From assembly GCA_020283715.1 (NCBI GenBank), contig JAIQCW010000040.1, positions 1-64,000 on the forward strand: a DNA stretch of 64,000 nt, read 5' to 3'. The notes under the pieces are model-generated. The model worked only from the letters and a program-made list of their open reading frames with translations. It had not been told where the DNA came from and made no database searches. Below are positions 34,607 to 47,028 of this stretch, in pieces (the first letter of the stretch is position 1; every line of letters begins with the position of its first letter). Both the position numbers and the translations under genes were made by a program. This stretch comes from Cytauxzoon felis (lineage: Eukaryota; Apicomplexa; Aconoidasida; Piroplasmida; Theileriidae).

Positions 34607-35233
34607 ATGTTATACACACTAATATCCACCACCTCCAGGAATTACACCACTGCAGTCACTATGAGTGATAATGCACGCTCAAAATTCATACAACATGTTT
34701 TCCGTTGGGGTGTTGGTAACTCATATGTCGCAAACTCCAAGAACCGGTTAGTTGATGATTCAATGTGCTCACAATCTTCCAGATATCGTCCTACACATAA
34801 AGAAAGGAACACATCAGTGACTATAAGGGCGGATTATTTCAATATAAACGTGAAATTTAACAATTGTAAACTCGTATACGACGATGTCAATGAACAATGG
34901 GAGGTCCTATGGTACGAGTATGGAAAACTCAATGGTAAACCTTTCCCTGTAAAGAAATTTGGAACTGAGGCTTCAAAGAAAGAATCTATCGCATTTGCTT
35001 CAGACTTGGATGTATGTTGAACTTTAAGATATAATAATTTCCCTGTGCAGAAGAGATTAGGAGATCATGTACAATCACCAGAGAGTACCGATCCTGGGAT
35101 GTTATTTGATGGTAAATTACAATGCTGGGTGTCATTAAGTAGGATTAACAATAGGCCTGCTGCCAGAGCATTCTCTGCAGACTATCACGGATACAATAAC
35201 GCATATAATTTGGCTAGAAGGTTCAAGGAATAA
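34607..35233 (+). CDS. Small protein with two AP2-like segments, possibly mitochondrial
   Basis: Exons 34607-35011 and 35051-35233 give 195 residues. The middle (YFNINVKFNNCKLVYDDVNE, WEVLWYEYGKLNGKPFPVKKFG) has the strand pattern and basic Trp/Tyr positions of an AP2 domain. The end (GKLQCWVSLSRINNRPAARA, FSADYHGYNNAYNLARRF) looks like a second, shorter one. The N-terminus MLYTLISTTSRNYTTAVTMS is rich in Thr/Ser/Arg with no acids, like a mitochondrial presequence; this favours the first ATG. An organellar nucleic-acid-binding role is inference; a nuclear ApiAP2 factor is the alternative. Confidence 0.6.
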
Positions 35234-35367
35234 AATTCAATTATATGACGTTATAGTAAATACATTTCACCTAATTTCATTTATTTTATTTACATGATTG
35301 TATTTGTTTGTATAGATTAGCTACCATCTTTAATGTGTAAGGTGTGATATACAGTCATTAACAATAG

Positions 35368-36214
35368 ATGTCTACTTTATTGCCAAAGTTAGCTCGTGGT
35401 GTATATAACTATCCAAGTAAGTTTATTAATTTAAAAAATTTAAATTTGATATTATAGTTCGCACAAGAGCGTGGAAAGGTATGATTTTTTGGATTCCGTT
35501 TTCGCCCATTACACCTTCCTTTTAGATTTACAGTATAAGCGTATGAAATTGAAGAATTGGCCACCACCAGGTTCATCACCTATACATCCAGTGTGTTATT
35601 CAACCTGAAATTGACTATATTTTTAATTATAGATTGAACCTTGGGGCAAACAATTCTTCATCTTCAATACTACACAGGAGGGAGAGGTATGTTTATTTAA
35701 TATTCGAATTCCTAATTCCTTAGCCTGAAGTTTTGTTATGTGTCACTGATTATCAAAGGAAGCCTTTGATGTTCTTACGCCGTGAAGACTTTGAAGCTTT
35801 GGTAACTCTATCACTCATCACTTGTAATAATCCCATTGTAGGCCTTATGTCTAGAGAATATCAAGAATGAACTGGATCGTCTGGATTCAATACCACGTGT
35901 TGGTTCATGTAATTATCTTCATATCAATTTCCTCAGGAACAAGATTTGAGATACGATTCAATGCTAATAAATTCACCGAAAAACTACACGTATACCATGC
36001 AAAGGATGAAAACTGGCAGACACAGTTCACACACAATTATGAGATCTACACATCGACAAAAGAAGTAGCGAAACTGAAATTAAGACTAAGGTTCATCTAT
36101 TCCACTAGGCGTGGAGCCATTCTATTTACTTCCCCCTCAAACTCCCGTAAATCGTTCTCGGGTAATACACATTGTGATACACCTATAATAATATGTAAAT
36201 TAATTGAATTATAA
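35368..36214 (+). CDS. Seven-exon protein, unrecognised; C-terminus reads into an HMR
   Basis: Exons 35368-35416, 35458-35478, 35526-35590, 35633-35686, 35724-35801, 35842-35902 and 35937-36214, all joined in phase; 201 residues. Stretches include LPKLARGVYNYPIRTRAWK (basic start, import-like), KRMKLKNWPPPGSSP, EPWGKQFFIFNTTQEGE, CVTDYQRKPLMFLRREDF, and RFEIRFNANKFTEKLHVY. It looks like a conserved beta-rich protein, but I cannot name the family. The last exon has no stop before the HMR at 36095, so as read the last 40 residues or so (STRRGAILFTSPSNSRKS...) derive from the repeat. A donor near 36091 would give a different end. Confidence 0.5.
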
Positions 36215-36540
36215 TCGCATAATTAATATCATTCAATCACTTACAATCCTCTTATAATATTATAATAATTTTATGAAGTATATATAAGTTAGTATTCTTA
36301 TAAGTATAATATAGTTAGTATACTTCATATCATGTTAGTAGATATATAGTATATATATTATTATTATTATTTATATAAATACATATATACCTTCATACAA
36401 CTATACTTCATCCTTCAATTGTATTAATATAGTAGTATAATGTTACTACGTTGAATAGTTATTTGTAAATTAATCAAGATAATCTTGTAACCCGACATTT
36501 ATGGGGTACATGGAAGATAGCGATTGGACCTCGAGTGAAT
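36095..36540. repeat. HMR carrying F cargo, 3' of the seven-exon gene
   Basis: Left: CCACTAGGCGTGGAG and an AAC/GTT core (36142-36158). Centre: AT-rich F cargo at 36175-36490 shared with 13930-14285. Right: TTGGACCTCGAGTG. Confidence 0.75.
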
Positions 36541-36611
36541 GTAATGTATCTTCAGTGTATAATATAATTGTGATTAAAGTGATTAATAGATTATGTTGTG
36601 TATGATGATTA

Positions 36612-39600
36612 CTAATTATTATTATTCTGTTGTTGTTGTTTTTGTTTCCATTTCATTGCTGCTTGTAGTATGTTTGATTGTTGCGGTCCGTCATCTGGGA
36701 AGACGTATACGATATCTTCAATTGTTTGATCGTTATCAAGTTTCCTTTTCCTTCTAACTTTTTTAGCTTGTCTTTTTTTCAATTTATCTATAGAATCTGT
36801 TGTACCGAATTTTTTTTCCATCTGTAAATAGTAAATTAATAATAATGCACGATCAACATTAAGATCATCAGCCTTATATAATTCCAATCCACGCTCCAAT
36901 ACATTCCTAGCATGATCTATACATCCATTCTCATACTCCATCAATGAATACTCCTTAAACACCTATAATATTAATATACACATATTACTCTAGACTCTCC
37001 ACTCGAGGTCCAATCCACTATCTTCTACTGTTCCACTGCCGTGGATGCTTCTCTATTTACTTCCCCTTCCAGCTCCCGTAGATCGCTTCCAGGTACCACT
37101 TGAGGTCCGGTACTAACTCCGCTCACATCCCTACCTTCTCTACTGCCACGATCTCCGGGAGTGGCTCTACTCTTTAGAGATAGGTAATTGGAAGAGGCAC
37201 CACGCCTAGTGGAACAGAGATTGGACCTCGGTGGAGGTAACTTTGGGTTGATTATTATATAACATACTTTGATATGTGTTGTTTTGAGTAATAATCGTTC
37301 ATATAGGTTGCGTACATTATCGTATTCGTTCCAATTGATTTCGATTTCGATATATTTATTCCAGATTAGTTCTGGTAGTTCCATTTGTTCCATATTGATG
37401 GCGGCTTCACAGATACCTCGAACTCTTTTACGTTCACAAAGCATAATTTCTAAATCAATTAATGCGATCCAGCTCTATATATATATATGATAATAATATA
37501 AATATAAAATTATAAACATACTTTAGGTTTAAATGGCCAAGTTTCGATATATTTAGCATAAATTAATCTACAACGATCAATATTACCAAGTTTTAATTCA
37601 ATTTGTGCATAATTTTCAAATAATTTAGGTTTTTTACAAAGACCTAATCCTTGTCCAAAAATTTTTCTCATTTTATCGACATTAAATATACGTAACTATA
37701 ATATTTATAATAATAATAAAATAAAATTTACATATAATTCAGCAAGTAAAATATAAAATTTTGCGAAATCTTTTGGTAATATATTTAATGCTCTATTATA
37801 TATCTCTATACTTTTATTTAAATTATTTAATTTTATTTCATTAAATATAGCATAATTTATCCATAGATAAGAATATCTATATATATATATATATTAAATA
37901 TAAATATTTTAAATGATATATTAAATATACCTTCTCCATACTCTACGATAATTAACTTGTGGATAATATGATATAGCACGTTCATATAATTCACATATAC
38001 GATTTTTTTGTTCATCATCATCATCATCATTATTATTAATTAAACCTTCTTCTAATCTTAAATAATCAAACCATATATCATAATTATAATAATCATCTAA
38101 TAATTTTTCTTCATATTCATTCCTTTTTTTTGTTGATATTAATATATCTATACTTTCTTTATCTTTATATTGTTTTTGAAATGATATAAATCTATTATAT
38201 AATTCTTCTGATCTATCACGACCTAATTTTATTAATCCCTGCTCATAAATACTCTCAGCACCTTTATAATTATGATGACGCTCTTCAAAATTTGCAAATG
38301 ATATAAAAAAATCTTCATTCAATAATTCAATTGGAATTAATTCAATCTTTATATTTAATTTTTATAAATTTTATTAATATAAACATACACATAATATATA
38401 TGCAGCTCTAGCCCTAGATATATCACCATACTTCTCCTCAAATTTAACCAATTTCAAAAATGCATGACATGATGGACGATTCTCCAAATACCTAAAATTA
38501 AAATTTATTAAAAAATGAAAGTATATAGAATGACCAATAGATAACCGATCTTTTCCATGTACAATCCATCCGAGGTCGTCTTGCAGACAGCTCTCCACTT
38601 GAGGTCTTTCCACTGCCGTGGTGGCCTTCTCTATTTATTTCCCCTTCCAGCTCCCATAGATCGCTTCCAGGTTCCACTCGAGGTTATAAACCTAATCTCG
38701 ACGAGATACGACTAAAGTGACGGAATTCATGTTTGTTCGGATATGTCAATGAATATAATATGGAATGAAATGAGGTTGAGTTAATCCAATAGAATCATCA
38801 AAATCCTCTTCAATGAAGTATTGTGATTAGAAGTACATCCATTGGTCATTCCACAATCTTCAGTAGTTTCCCCAGAAATGATGAAATTCCTTCAAATTTT
38901 GGGGGTAAAAATGATGTAGTGGAAGATAGTGATTGGACCTCAAGTGGAGAACCCGTAGCTGATCTACGGGAAGCGGAGGGGGAAGTAAATAGGAGGGCCA
39001 CCACGGCGAGTGGAAAGAAGAGTTGCATTACACCTCGGTGGAGCGTTGAGTGAAGAACAAGGTTGTATAGGATGAGATGGGTGACTTCAAGTAATAATAG
39101 ATTGAATGGTGGACATACCTTTTGAATATATTTCTACAACGTTCAATTTCATTACATCGTTCTTCAAATTTTATATAAAGTGACCATGCTTTATCTTCAG
39201 GATTCCATTGCATCCATCTGTATATACATTATATACACATTTTATATATATTCACCTTTCAAATACATTTCTAGCAGCTGAATAATTACCAAGCAACTCC
39301 TCAAAATGTGAATATTTAAACCAAAATTGATCAACCCTAGGTAATAAAGCAACAACACGATCAAATAAATTACGAGCAGAATTCACATTCTTATTCCTAA
39401 TCTCCATCTCAATATAACGCAACCATAAATTACTATTATTAGGATCCACCAATAAAGCACGCTCAAATACCGATCTCGATCTATATAATATTCATTTAAT
39501 AATATATATAATCATACTATAACTGAAATACAATCCACTACACCTAGTACAACCTTATCTTTCTCCAGCCATTCCGCCCGAAATTACAACCTTGTCTTCC

Positions 39601-40239
39601 ACTCGCCGTGGAGGCTTCTTCCAATTACCTATCTCTAAAGAGGAAAGCCACTCCCGGAGATCGTGGCGGAAGTATCGTTACTGGACCTCGAGTGGAAGAC
39701 CCGTAGCTGATCTCAGGGAAGCGGAGGGGGAGGTAAATAGAGGAAGCTGTCTGCAAGACGAAGGAGAGGTGAATTGGACATCAGCTGTAGAAAGGCAAGG
39801 TTGTAACTTCGAGTGAAAATCGTATGTTAAAGAGGTGGAAATGGTTGTTTATTTTCAGTTGTATTAAGTTTCTTTTAAGTTACCTTCTGAAATCGAGTTG
39901 ATTGGCTTCCCAGAGTGCGTATTTGATCCATGTTCCGATATGGTGTCGTTGTCTTCTGATTTTATCTTCGAATTCTTTACGTTTTTGTGATCTGAATGTA
40001 GTGATTAATATAAGATTGATTAAGAATTTATTACCTATAATATGTTAATTCATCTTGATCTACAAATGTTTGTTTTGGTTTCTTGACTTCTTTATCTTGC
40101 CATTCTACAGCATCACGCAGGATTTGTTCTGCAGTGATTTGTATAGCTGCAGGCATTTTATTTTTGACCTATAGTAGGATTATAAAAGGGGTATATACTA
40201 GGAATATACCTGCAGCTTATTAGGATCAAATGCTGGCAT
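36612..40239 (-). CDS. CRNKL1: Crooked-neck-like splicing factor CLF1 (HAT repeats)
   Basis: Spliceosomal scaffold of the NineTeen complex. Eleven exons: 40239-40210, 40168-40035, 39991-39884, 39480-39256, 39217-39119, 38491-38389, 38346-37931, 37876-37732, 37695-37522, 37474-37268, 36962-36612; 663 residues, near the normal length. Successive HAT repeats are visible: [79 protein letters not shown]. The N-terminal block [18 protein letters not shown] and the basic end [20 protein letters not shown] are typical. Introns 3, 5 and 10 carry HMRs; the rest are about 35-80 nt. Confidence 0.95.
36997..37245. repeat. HMR in CLF1 intron 10
   Basis: AGC/GCT core, a core with stem TGCCAC/GTGGC, CTC-TTTA-GAG linker, CCAC-GCCTA-GTGG word, inverted ends TCCACTCGAGGTCC and TTGGACCTCGGTGGA. 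Confidence 0.84.
38565..39060. repeat. HMR with E cargo in CLF1 intron 5
   Basis: E module at about 38690-38935, antisense to the gene. GTCT/AGAC word and AGC/GCT core left; GCT/AGC core and CCAC-GGCGA-GTGG word right. Confidence 0.85.
39530..39830. repeat. HMR in CLF1 intron 3
   Basis: CCAC/GTGG word, CTCTAAAGAG linker, GCCAC/GTGGC core, GCT/AGC core, GTCT-GCA-AGAC word. Confidence 0.84.
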
Positions 40240-40346
40240 TGTTATTACAATTATATATACATTATTATATAAAATAAATTTTATTAAATTAAAGTTTATA
40301 AATTTTATCTCTTATAGATATATATTTTTTTTAAAAACCATTAAGT

Positions 40347-42840
40347 TTATGCTAAAACATTTATACGTTTCATGTGGCGTATAACAACTTCTTTAGGTTG
40401 TAGCATCACATAGAATTCACCATCCACCTATAGAATCTATAGAAATTCTTATTAAATACAAACCTGAAAATATGTCTTTTCATTAGGAGTCAATTGTTTA
40501 AATATTATTTTCCATGGACCTTCACCTTCATGAACTCTACATGAACGACCCGGACATATCTATAACTATAATAGATAATCATTATATCAAACTCACAAAA
40601 TCAAATGCAATATGAGGTAATTTCTTATAAGTTACAAACTCTAAACGACCATCACCCACCTTCTGATGCTTATGAAGTAATTTGTAAATCTCGTCCTGAA
40701 AAAATTTAATTTTATAAACACAAACCATATATTAACACTCCACTTGAGGTCCAAACACTACCTTCACTTCATTCCACTCCCACCTTTCCTTCGTCTTGCA
40801 GACGGCATCCTCTATTTACTTCCCCCTCCGCTTCCCTGAGATCAGCTACGGGTATTCCACTTCCACTCGAGGTCCAATACATACCTTCCTCACCGCCACG
40901 ATCTCCGGGAGTGGCTTTCCTCTTTAGAGATAGGTAAATAGAAGAGCTGACGGCGGGACTAACCTCAGGTGGAACGGCGAGTGGAAAGAAGAGTTGGATT
41001 GGACCTCAGGTGGAGTATACATGTATATAATGATACCTTTGACATTCCATTGATTCCGATTTTTTTGGTGAATTTGAAACAATCGAGTCCGGAGCAGAAG
41101 CTGGGTATATTGGTGGCGATAAAAGATGCTGTTTTTGGTAGTATGGGTATATTATCATCATTAGGTTCGGTAACGAAGATGATATCTGTGAATAATTCAC
41201 CAGTGAGCATTTTATCAATTTGACGTTCAACATGTACTTTACCAAAAAATGTTCTTTTTACAGATTCCATTAGATATTTCTATAATAATAATTATTATTA
41301 ATAATATTATTTAATCATACAAATTTATTTAATGATGGTGTTTTAGCACGTCTTCTATCAAATCCACGTCCAATTCTACTTTCTACACCGATACTAAAAT
41401 AATTTCCCATCATAAATTCCATACATTTTACTTCTTCACCATTATCATTTAATATATTTATCTAATTTTTTTTAAAATAAATTATAATAATATAAAATTA
41501 ATATACCTTTTTTCTAGTCTTAGGATTTATTTTATTAAATGATCCTTCTGGTTCAACATAAATTGTAACACTCCAAAAATCATGTAATACAATGTTTGAA
41601 TCAAATACTTTTAATATTGCCTTACGTAATCTAATTAATATATAATTATTATATAAATTTTTTTTTACTTACGGCATAAGATTCTTTCTAAATGGAATTA
41701 TATTTGCAAATTTATTCCATTTAAATGCTCTAGCAAAATCATTACCTATAATTCATCATACAATTATATACATATATAATTTACCTGTCCCATAAGGAAA
41801 AATACCAAAAACTATCTTATCCGTATCAATAGAATGCTTTTCAACCTCAGTTACAACCCAAGATACCGAACCATCACCACCTGCTATAATCACACGAACC
41901 TCTATATATAAAATATAAATACATTAAATATCTTCATACACCATCCACTCCACCTGAGGTCCATCTTTTCCATTGCATGGAGCTCCTCTATTTACTTCGC
42001 CCTCAAACTCCCGTAGATCGTTCTCGGGTTCCACTTGTGGTTATAAACCTAATCTCGTCGAGATAAGGATAAGTGAGGGAATCCATGTTTGTAAGGATAT
42101 CTCAATGAATATGAATTGGAATGAAGTGAGGATGTTTAAACTCAATAGAATCATCAAAATCCTCTTCAATGAAATATTGAGATTTAAATTACATTCAATA
42201 GTCATTCCACAATCTTCAGTAGTTTCCCCAGAAATTGAGGATTTCCTTCAAAATTTGGAGGTAAAATGAAGTAGTGGAAGTTAGTGATTGGACCTCAAGT
42301 GGAACCTGGAAGCGATCCACGGGAGCTGGAAGGGGAAATAAATAGAAGAGCTGACGGCAGGATGACTTCAGGTGGAACATATAGTGAAAGACAAGGTGAT
42401 TGGACTTAAGGTGGGAATGCCTAGTGGAAGGGAATGTGGAGATGAAGAGTAGGATTGTAACCTCAGGTGGAGGACAAAGTGAGGATGGGACGACAAATAG
42501 AGTCATACATGTATGATTATAAATGTGGAAATATAACAATGTAATATATGGATTCAATTAACGAATCTGGGTGACATTGTGTGGTAAACATACTTTTTTC
42601 TTTATCATCTCCACTAAGTTTGACGAGTTCGGCTAATTCTATAAATCCTGGTTTATTTCCGGATTCACCATCGAATAATGAGAATATTTTGACTACATGT
42701 GGTACGGGTTTGATGAATTTTATCTCTTCAACACCGGGCTGTGTATAATGTGTATGAGAGATTAAACAACAAACCTCAACGAAAGCGCTTGCACGTTTGC
42801 CACCACTTTCAGGGTTGACAAAGACATAGATATACTCCAT
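40347..42840 (-). CDS. Diacylglycerol kinase (minimal catalytic form)
   Basis: Phosphorylates diacylglycerol to phosphatidic acid, a lipid signal tied to secretion in apicomplexans. Ten exons: 42840-42775, 42738-42594, 41901-41785, 41745-41673, 41630-41507, 41461-41321, 41279-41037, 40695-40597, 40559-40464, 40427-40347; 394 residues. The N-terminus (YVFVNPESGGKRA) opens the catalytic domain; VRVIIAGGDGSVSWVVTEV carries the GGDG nucleotide motif and FGIFPYGTGNDFARAFKW the next conserved loop. The accessory domain holds MGNYFSIGVESRIGRGFDRRR and ends YFQVDGEFYVMLQP. No C1 domain or EF-hand is present. Introns 2 and 7 carry HMRs. Confidence 0.92.
40737..41015. repeat. HMR in diacylglycerol kinase intron 7
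   Basis: GTCT/AGAC word, GCT/AGC core, GCCAC/GTGGC core, CTC-TTTA-GAG linker, CTG-ACGG-C word, closed by GGACCTCAGGTGGA. Confidence 0.85.
41943..42480. repeat. HMR with E cargo in diacylglycerol kinase intron 2
   Basis: E module at about 42040-42285. CCAT-TGC-ATGG word and AAC/GTT core (42008-42024) left; AGC/GCT core, CTG-ACGG-CAG and GCCTA-GTGG words right. Confidence 0.86.
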
Positions 42841-42991
42841 TGGAGTGGTAATTTGATGAAGATAATATACTCATATGACAATTTATGTTATGGATATTAT
42901 ATTAAAGAAACCCCCAAATATACAAATTATAAAAATATAAAATAGATAATTAAATTAATTTTATTTACATTATTACTAAGATATTATTTTC

Positions 42992-44577
42992 CTACAATTG
43001 ATTATCACTACTTATTGCGATACTACCAGTGGGTGATCCTATGGACCACCTGATTGAATCAAATGTACCATATAATCCAAAGTAATTGGAATTACCTCTT
43101 TTATACTCTCTAGAAAATGGATTGCTACTCCTTAATTAATCAAAATTTCTAATAAGATCTATTAACATACCAAATGATCATTACGATGGACAAGAGTATT
43201 AATGAGATGACTATCATGAAAATTGAGATGTAAATACGAACATAAAACCAAATGAACGCTTCAATCATCAACATGAACATTCCACTTGCACATGCTCCAC
43301 ATATCATTAACGTTTCATTACTCTGTAGCGTCATGAGATAACAAGCGAATGTAATACCTTTGGCGCTCTCTCACTGCGATAGTGGATATAAATTAATAAT
43401 GTTAACGATAGTGATGACAATAACCTTAAGGTCCACATTATTGTGCAGCTGGCTTCATCTTGATTCATTACACGTGATTCCAATTCTTCTGGTGTATATT
43501 CTCCCTCTAAAACCATTACCATCTCCTGGCCCTATACATATATAATCTAATCATCCTAAACCTCCTTCCTCACCTTTATAGTAATAGGTTCAATATTATA
43601 CTCAGTCTGGAGTAAATTTGATGTCTGTTTCCCTATTACTGTAAACCTCTTACAACTAGAGCCCCAAAATGTTATTCTAATATCACCAACCTAAAGTTAT
43701 TTCAAATCATTTTACATCATCATACCTTGGGGTCATTAGGGTCTCCAGTGTAGAGAGCGTCGTTATGTACCCTCGTGGTGAGATGTGTAATGTCTGTAAT
43801 CGGTAGAGGATATGTAACCCTTGGCTGCTGGTACCAGCGGTCATCAATTAACCTCAACTGTACTTTACTATTCACAAGTACAAATGCTTCATTAGGCACA
43901 TTATAGCCACCGATTTTGATTTTTGGAGTGAATATTCTACCATTTCCAGGAACGTTTGGTATGAATAAGGGATTTTTGTATTGGTTAGTTAGATATTTAC
44001 CAGAATTACCCACAGGATAATCTACAAATTTACCTGAGAAGTATTTTCCAAATAAACCGATAGTCTCTATCCATTGATACATTTCTACTTTAGTCTCCAC
44101 GAATACTCCATTATGGGAATATATATTACTTGAGAACTCCTTTGGGATGTAGAATAGTGTACTTGGGTCGAGGTCGCAAGTCTAAGTGTGGAAAATTTAA
44201 AAAATTTGCATCTAGACTAACAAGATGGACAAGTTTATTATTATTTGACGAAGAAGGTACACATGAAACCTAAAATAATATTGATATTTATTTGGAGGTC
44301 CGTTTTATAGATGGTGCCAGATGTATGGATGTAAAGGAGGACTACATTCCTAAGAAGATAGTGTCTACACTATAATGGTCACAAATGAAGGTCATCTTGG
44401 TCTATTAATGGATATCCTTATATATAGAGTCCATTATACTAATTCGAGTTCTACCATTAGTACTAAACTTACAGTATTTATACCTTTCAGCAGATTACGC
44501 CTATTATTGGCCAAATTCATATCATTCCATAGAGTAAATGTTACTATAATCAATGATAACGCTATTATTAGGAACAT
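42992..44577 (-). CDS. TMEM43: TMEM43/LUMA-like membrane protein
   Basis: Multi-span protein of the nuclear envelope/ER family TMEM43. Eight exons: 44577-44473, 44369-44346, 44269-44222, 44181-43726, 43690-43574, 43531-43358, 43322-43171, 43130-42992; 404 residues, close to the 400 of the human protein. Shared features are an N-terminal span, NNNKLVHLTC (human EGRLVHI), VETKVEMYQWIET (human HVEMYQWVET), VGDIRITFWG, YTPEELESRVMNQ, then a cluster of C-terminal spans. The second exon is a 24 nt micro-exon inferred from phase; it is the weakest join. No intron carries an HMR. The ATG is tentative because an upstream exon is possible. Confidence 0.78.
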
Positions 44578-44817
44578 TCTGGCTGGTAGGACGACCTAGA
44601 GCAGACGAATTTAGACAGATTTATCAAAATACACAGATTACACATGCAACAAGAAATAATATATTTGTCACTTTTAATGCTCACATGTATCATTTATAAT
44701 TACACATCAAAGCTTAAACACTGAGAAATTTCAAAAATTTATATTTCTATATAGCACTACACTGGGTATGACCCACCAATAATTATTTGAACAATGTAAT
44801 CGACCATCTGACCAAAA

Positions 44818-45443
44818 ATGTGTGAGTGTCAGCATGATACGTACAATTTGATCATCGATTATGAAGATTCTACATCAAGGTTCCTTTATATCGATTGATT
44901 TTATAATTATTAATACATCTCAGTGACTGTCATCATAACCACTCAGAGGCATGTTTAAGTAACATTTACTCACCAAATCTATCAAAAATTTGCGTCAATT
45001 CACCGGATATACTGGAAGAATCCGATTTTGATAATCAATTTTATACTGCAAGAGTACCAAAAATTCCAGTGCGAAATTATTCAATACCTCAAGGTCGAAT
45101 TTGTGATGTAGAAGGCAACATGGGCGATAAATACTACACGCCTACTTTGACCGAGACGAATCAATGTTGTAGACACGATGTTATCGGCCTGACCCAAAGG
45201 AATCGCGTCACACCAATACTCATGCCATCAAAACCTAGGGCTCATTGCAACAATTTGAAGTTCTGTACAAAACCTGTAACATGCTTCACAAGAAGGAAGA
45301 GGAATAGAATCATCACGCAACATCTATCCCACGGCTACGATAACACTGAGGTTATTGTCAAGCCTATAATACCGAGGGCGAATTACAATGATTTATCTTG
45401 TAAAATTGTACCAAAGATGAAAATTGCTATACAGAATTACTAA
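44818..45443 (+). CDS. Basic Cys/His-containing protein, unrecognised
   Basis: Exons 44818-44879 and 44924-45443 joined at AG|T give 193 residues. The N-terminus MCECQHDTYNLIIDYEDS and the join SDCHHNHSEAC contain clustered Cys/His. The rest is basic and Pro/Asn-rich: VPKIPVRNYSIPQGRICD, NQCCRHDVIGLTQRNRV, FCTKPVTCFTRRKRNRI. No domain recognised and no membrane span. The long second exon is continuous, so a gene is likely; the function is unknown. Confidence 0.55.
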
Positions 45444-45669
45444 TTTTATAAGGAGAGTGATGTATTATGTATTGTATCCTCAGTTTGAAGCATTAGGATG
45501 GACCTCCTTGCATCAGTCATGCCTACTTCATAGAGGCATCGTTCTCAATGTAGCCACATTATTACATAAACTTCCATCAATAATTTAAAAAATTTCGCGC
45601 CTGATTTATAGAAATTATGTAAAGCTCTGTGATTTCTGTGAATTTATGTACTAGGATGTAGATTTCAAG

Positions 45670-46765
45670 ATGGAGGATGTCGTCATGATTACAGATGCAC
45701 AAGATATCGAAAGATACATCAAATTACACATACCATTCATCATCAAAGGTAATTAAAAATTTATTTTATATTATCTACTTCAAGGTTATAAGGATGAATT
45801 TGGGCCCTGTATACTCGAGTGGTATCCTAGTACCCTCAGGGAGTTGTTGAAGGATGTACGGGTGTCTGTACATGTTTCATCCGAATCCAATCTAAACTTT
45901 GTCCATCGCAATTTCAACTATGAATATATGTCAATTTCTGAGTTTTTCAGTCGTATAGAGGCATCACAATCGAAAAATACGCCAGAATATTTATATTATC
46001 GCTCATTAGGAACTAGACCTAGGAAGGATCCATCTACTTTAGCATCCGTACATCCATATCTTGATCAGACCTTCAAGATTCCAAAGACCATACAGGATAT
46101 CATAGACAAGTATTATGATATACATTCGAGTGTCTTCCGTATCGCACAGACGGGTGTAGAATTATGGACACATTATGATGCCTTAGATGTGAGTTATTAT
46201 ATAATTTGAAATTTCATCATTCAATATATAGAATCTTCTTGTACAGGTTATAGGTAATAAGGAAATACTGCTCTTTCCACCCAAAGATTTATACAAGCTG
46301 CGTATCACCGACACGTCATCACCAATTAAGGTGAGTTGGATGAATAGAATATCATATAAATCTACATAGAATATATGCAAATTGAAGAATGATATTGATT
46401 CATTATTAATTTATACTAATGCTTATATTGCGATGTTGGTACCAGGTGATATCTTATTTATACCTGCGACATGGTCACATGCTGTTACATCCCTAGATGA
46501 CGGAGAAGATTATAAAATACCTAAAACCTGTATATCCGTCAACATGTTCATGAATGACAAGAGCATAAACTATGGGATTAAAAATGTCTACGGTAATGAA
46601 GATCCATTACCAATGAAACAAGCATGCGATCTAGTCAATGGAACAATCACTAAACTATCACAAGCACTACCACTTTATTTTAAACAAGCATTTTGGAGCA
46701 AGATTGCCGCTATCGCACTCGGTAAATTACAAGAAAATTGCGATGGATCAGAAAATCCATGTTAA
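45670..46765 (+). CDS. TYW5: JmjC-domain protein, TYW5-like
   Basis: Fe(II)/2-oxoglutarate oxygenase of the cupin/JmjC type closest to TYW5, the tRNA hydroxywybutosine hydroxylase. Exons 45670-45748, 45785-46188, 46232-46330 and 46370-46765 give 325 residues. [19 protein letters not shown] carries the HxD iron ligands, [18 protein letters not shown] the following strand, and [14 protein letters not shown] the third histidine. [14 protein letters not shown] also matches TYW5. The stop at 46763 lies just past a possible donor (CCAT|GTTAAT); splicing over the HMR to the TCAG at 47025 would add an open exon to 47183 ending HLVDVDQ. JMJD family members are the alternative. Confidence 0.82.
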
Positions 46766-46781
46766 TACACCTCTCTAATGC

Positions 46782-47028
46782 CTACACCAGAAGTCCAATC
46801 CACCTTTCCTTCCACTCGCCGTGGAGGCCTCTTCTATTTACCTCCCCCTCCGCTTCCCTGAGATCAGCTACGGGTTCCACTCGAGGTCATATACACAACA
46901 CTACACTTCAGCCACGATCTCTGGGAGTGGCTCTACCCTTCAGGGATAGGTAATTGGAAGAGCCACCACGGCGAGTGGAACACTGGTTGTAACCTCAGGT
47001 GAAGCTGTCTGCAAGACGACATCAGGTG
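46782..47028. repeat. HMR downstream of TYW5-like gene
   Basis: CCAC/GTGG word, GCT/AGC core, GCCAC/GTGGC core, a linker reading ACCCTTCAGGGATAGG (stem CCC/GGG with loop TTCA, another stem variant), CCAC-GGCGA-GTGG, GTCT-GCA-AGAC, ending CATCAGGTGGGG. Confidence 0.83.

Noticed and set aside
36612..37444. Treating the HAT-repeat frames at 36.6-39.5 kb as separate genes
   Set aside because: All join in phase into one 11-exon CLF1 gene of normal family length.
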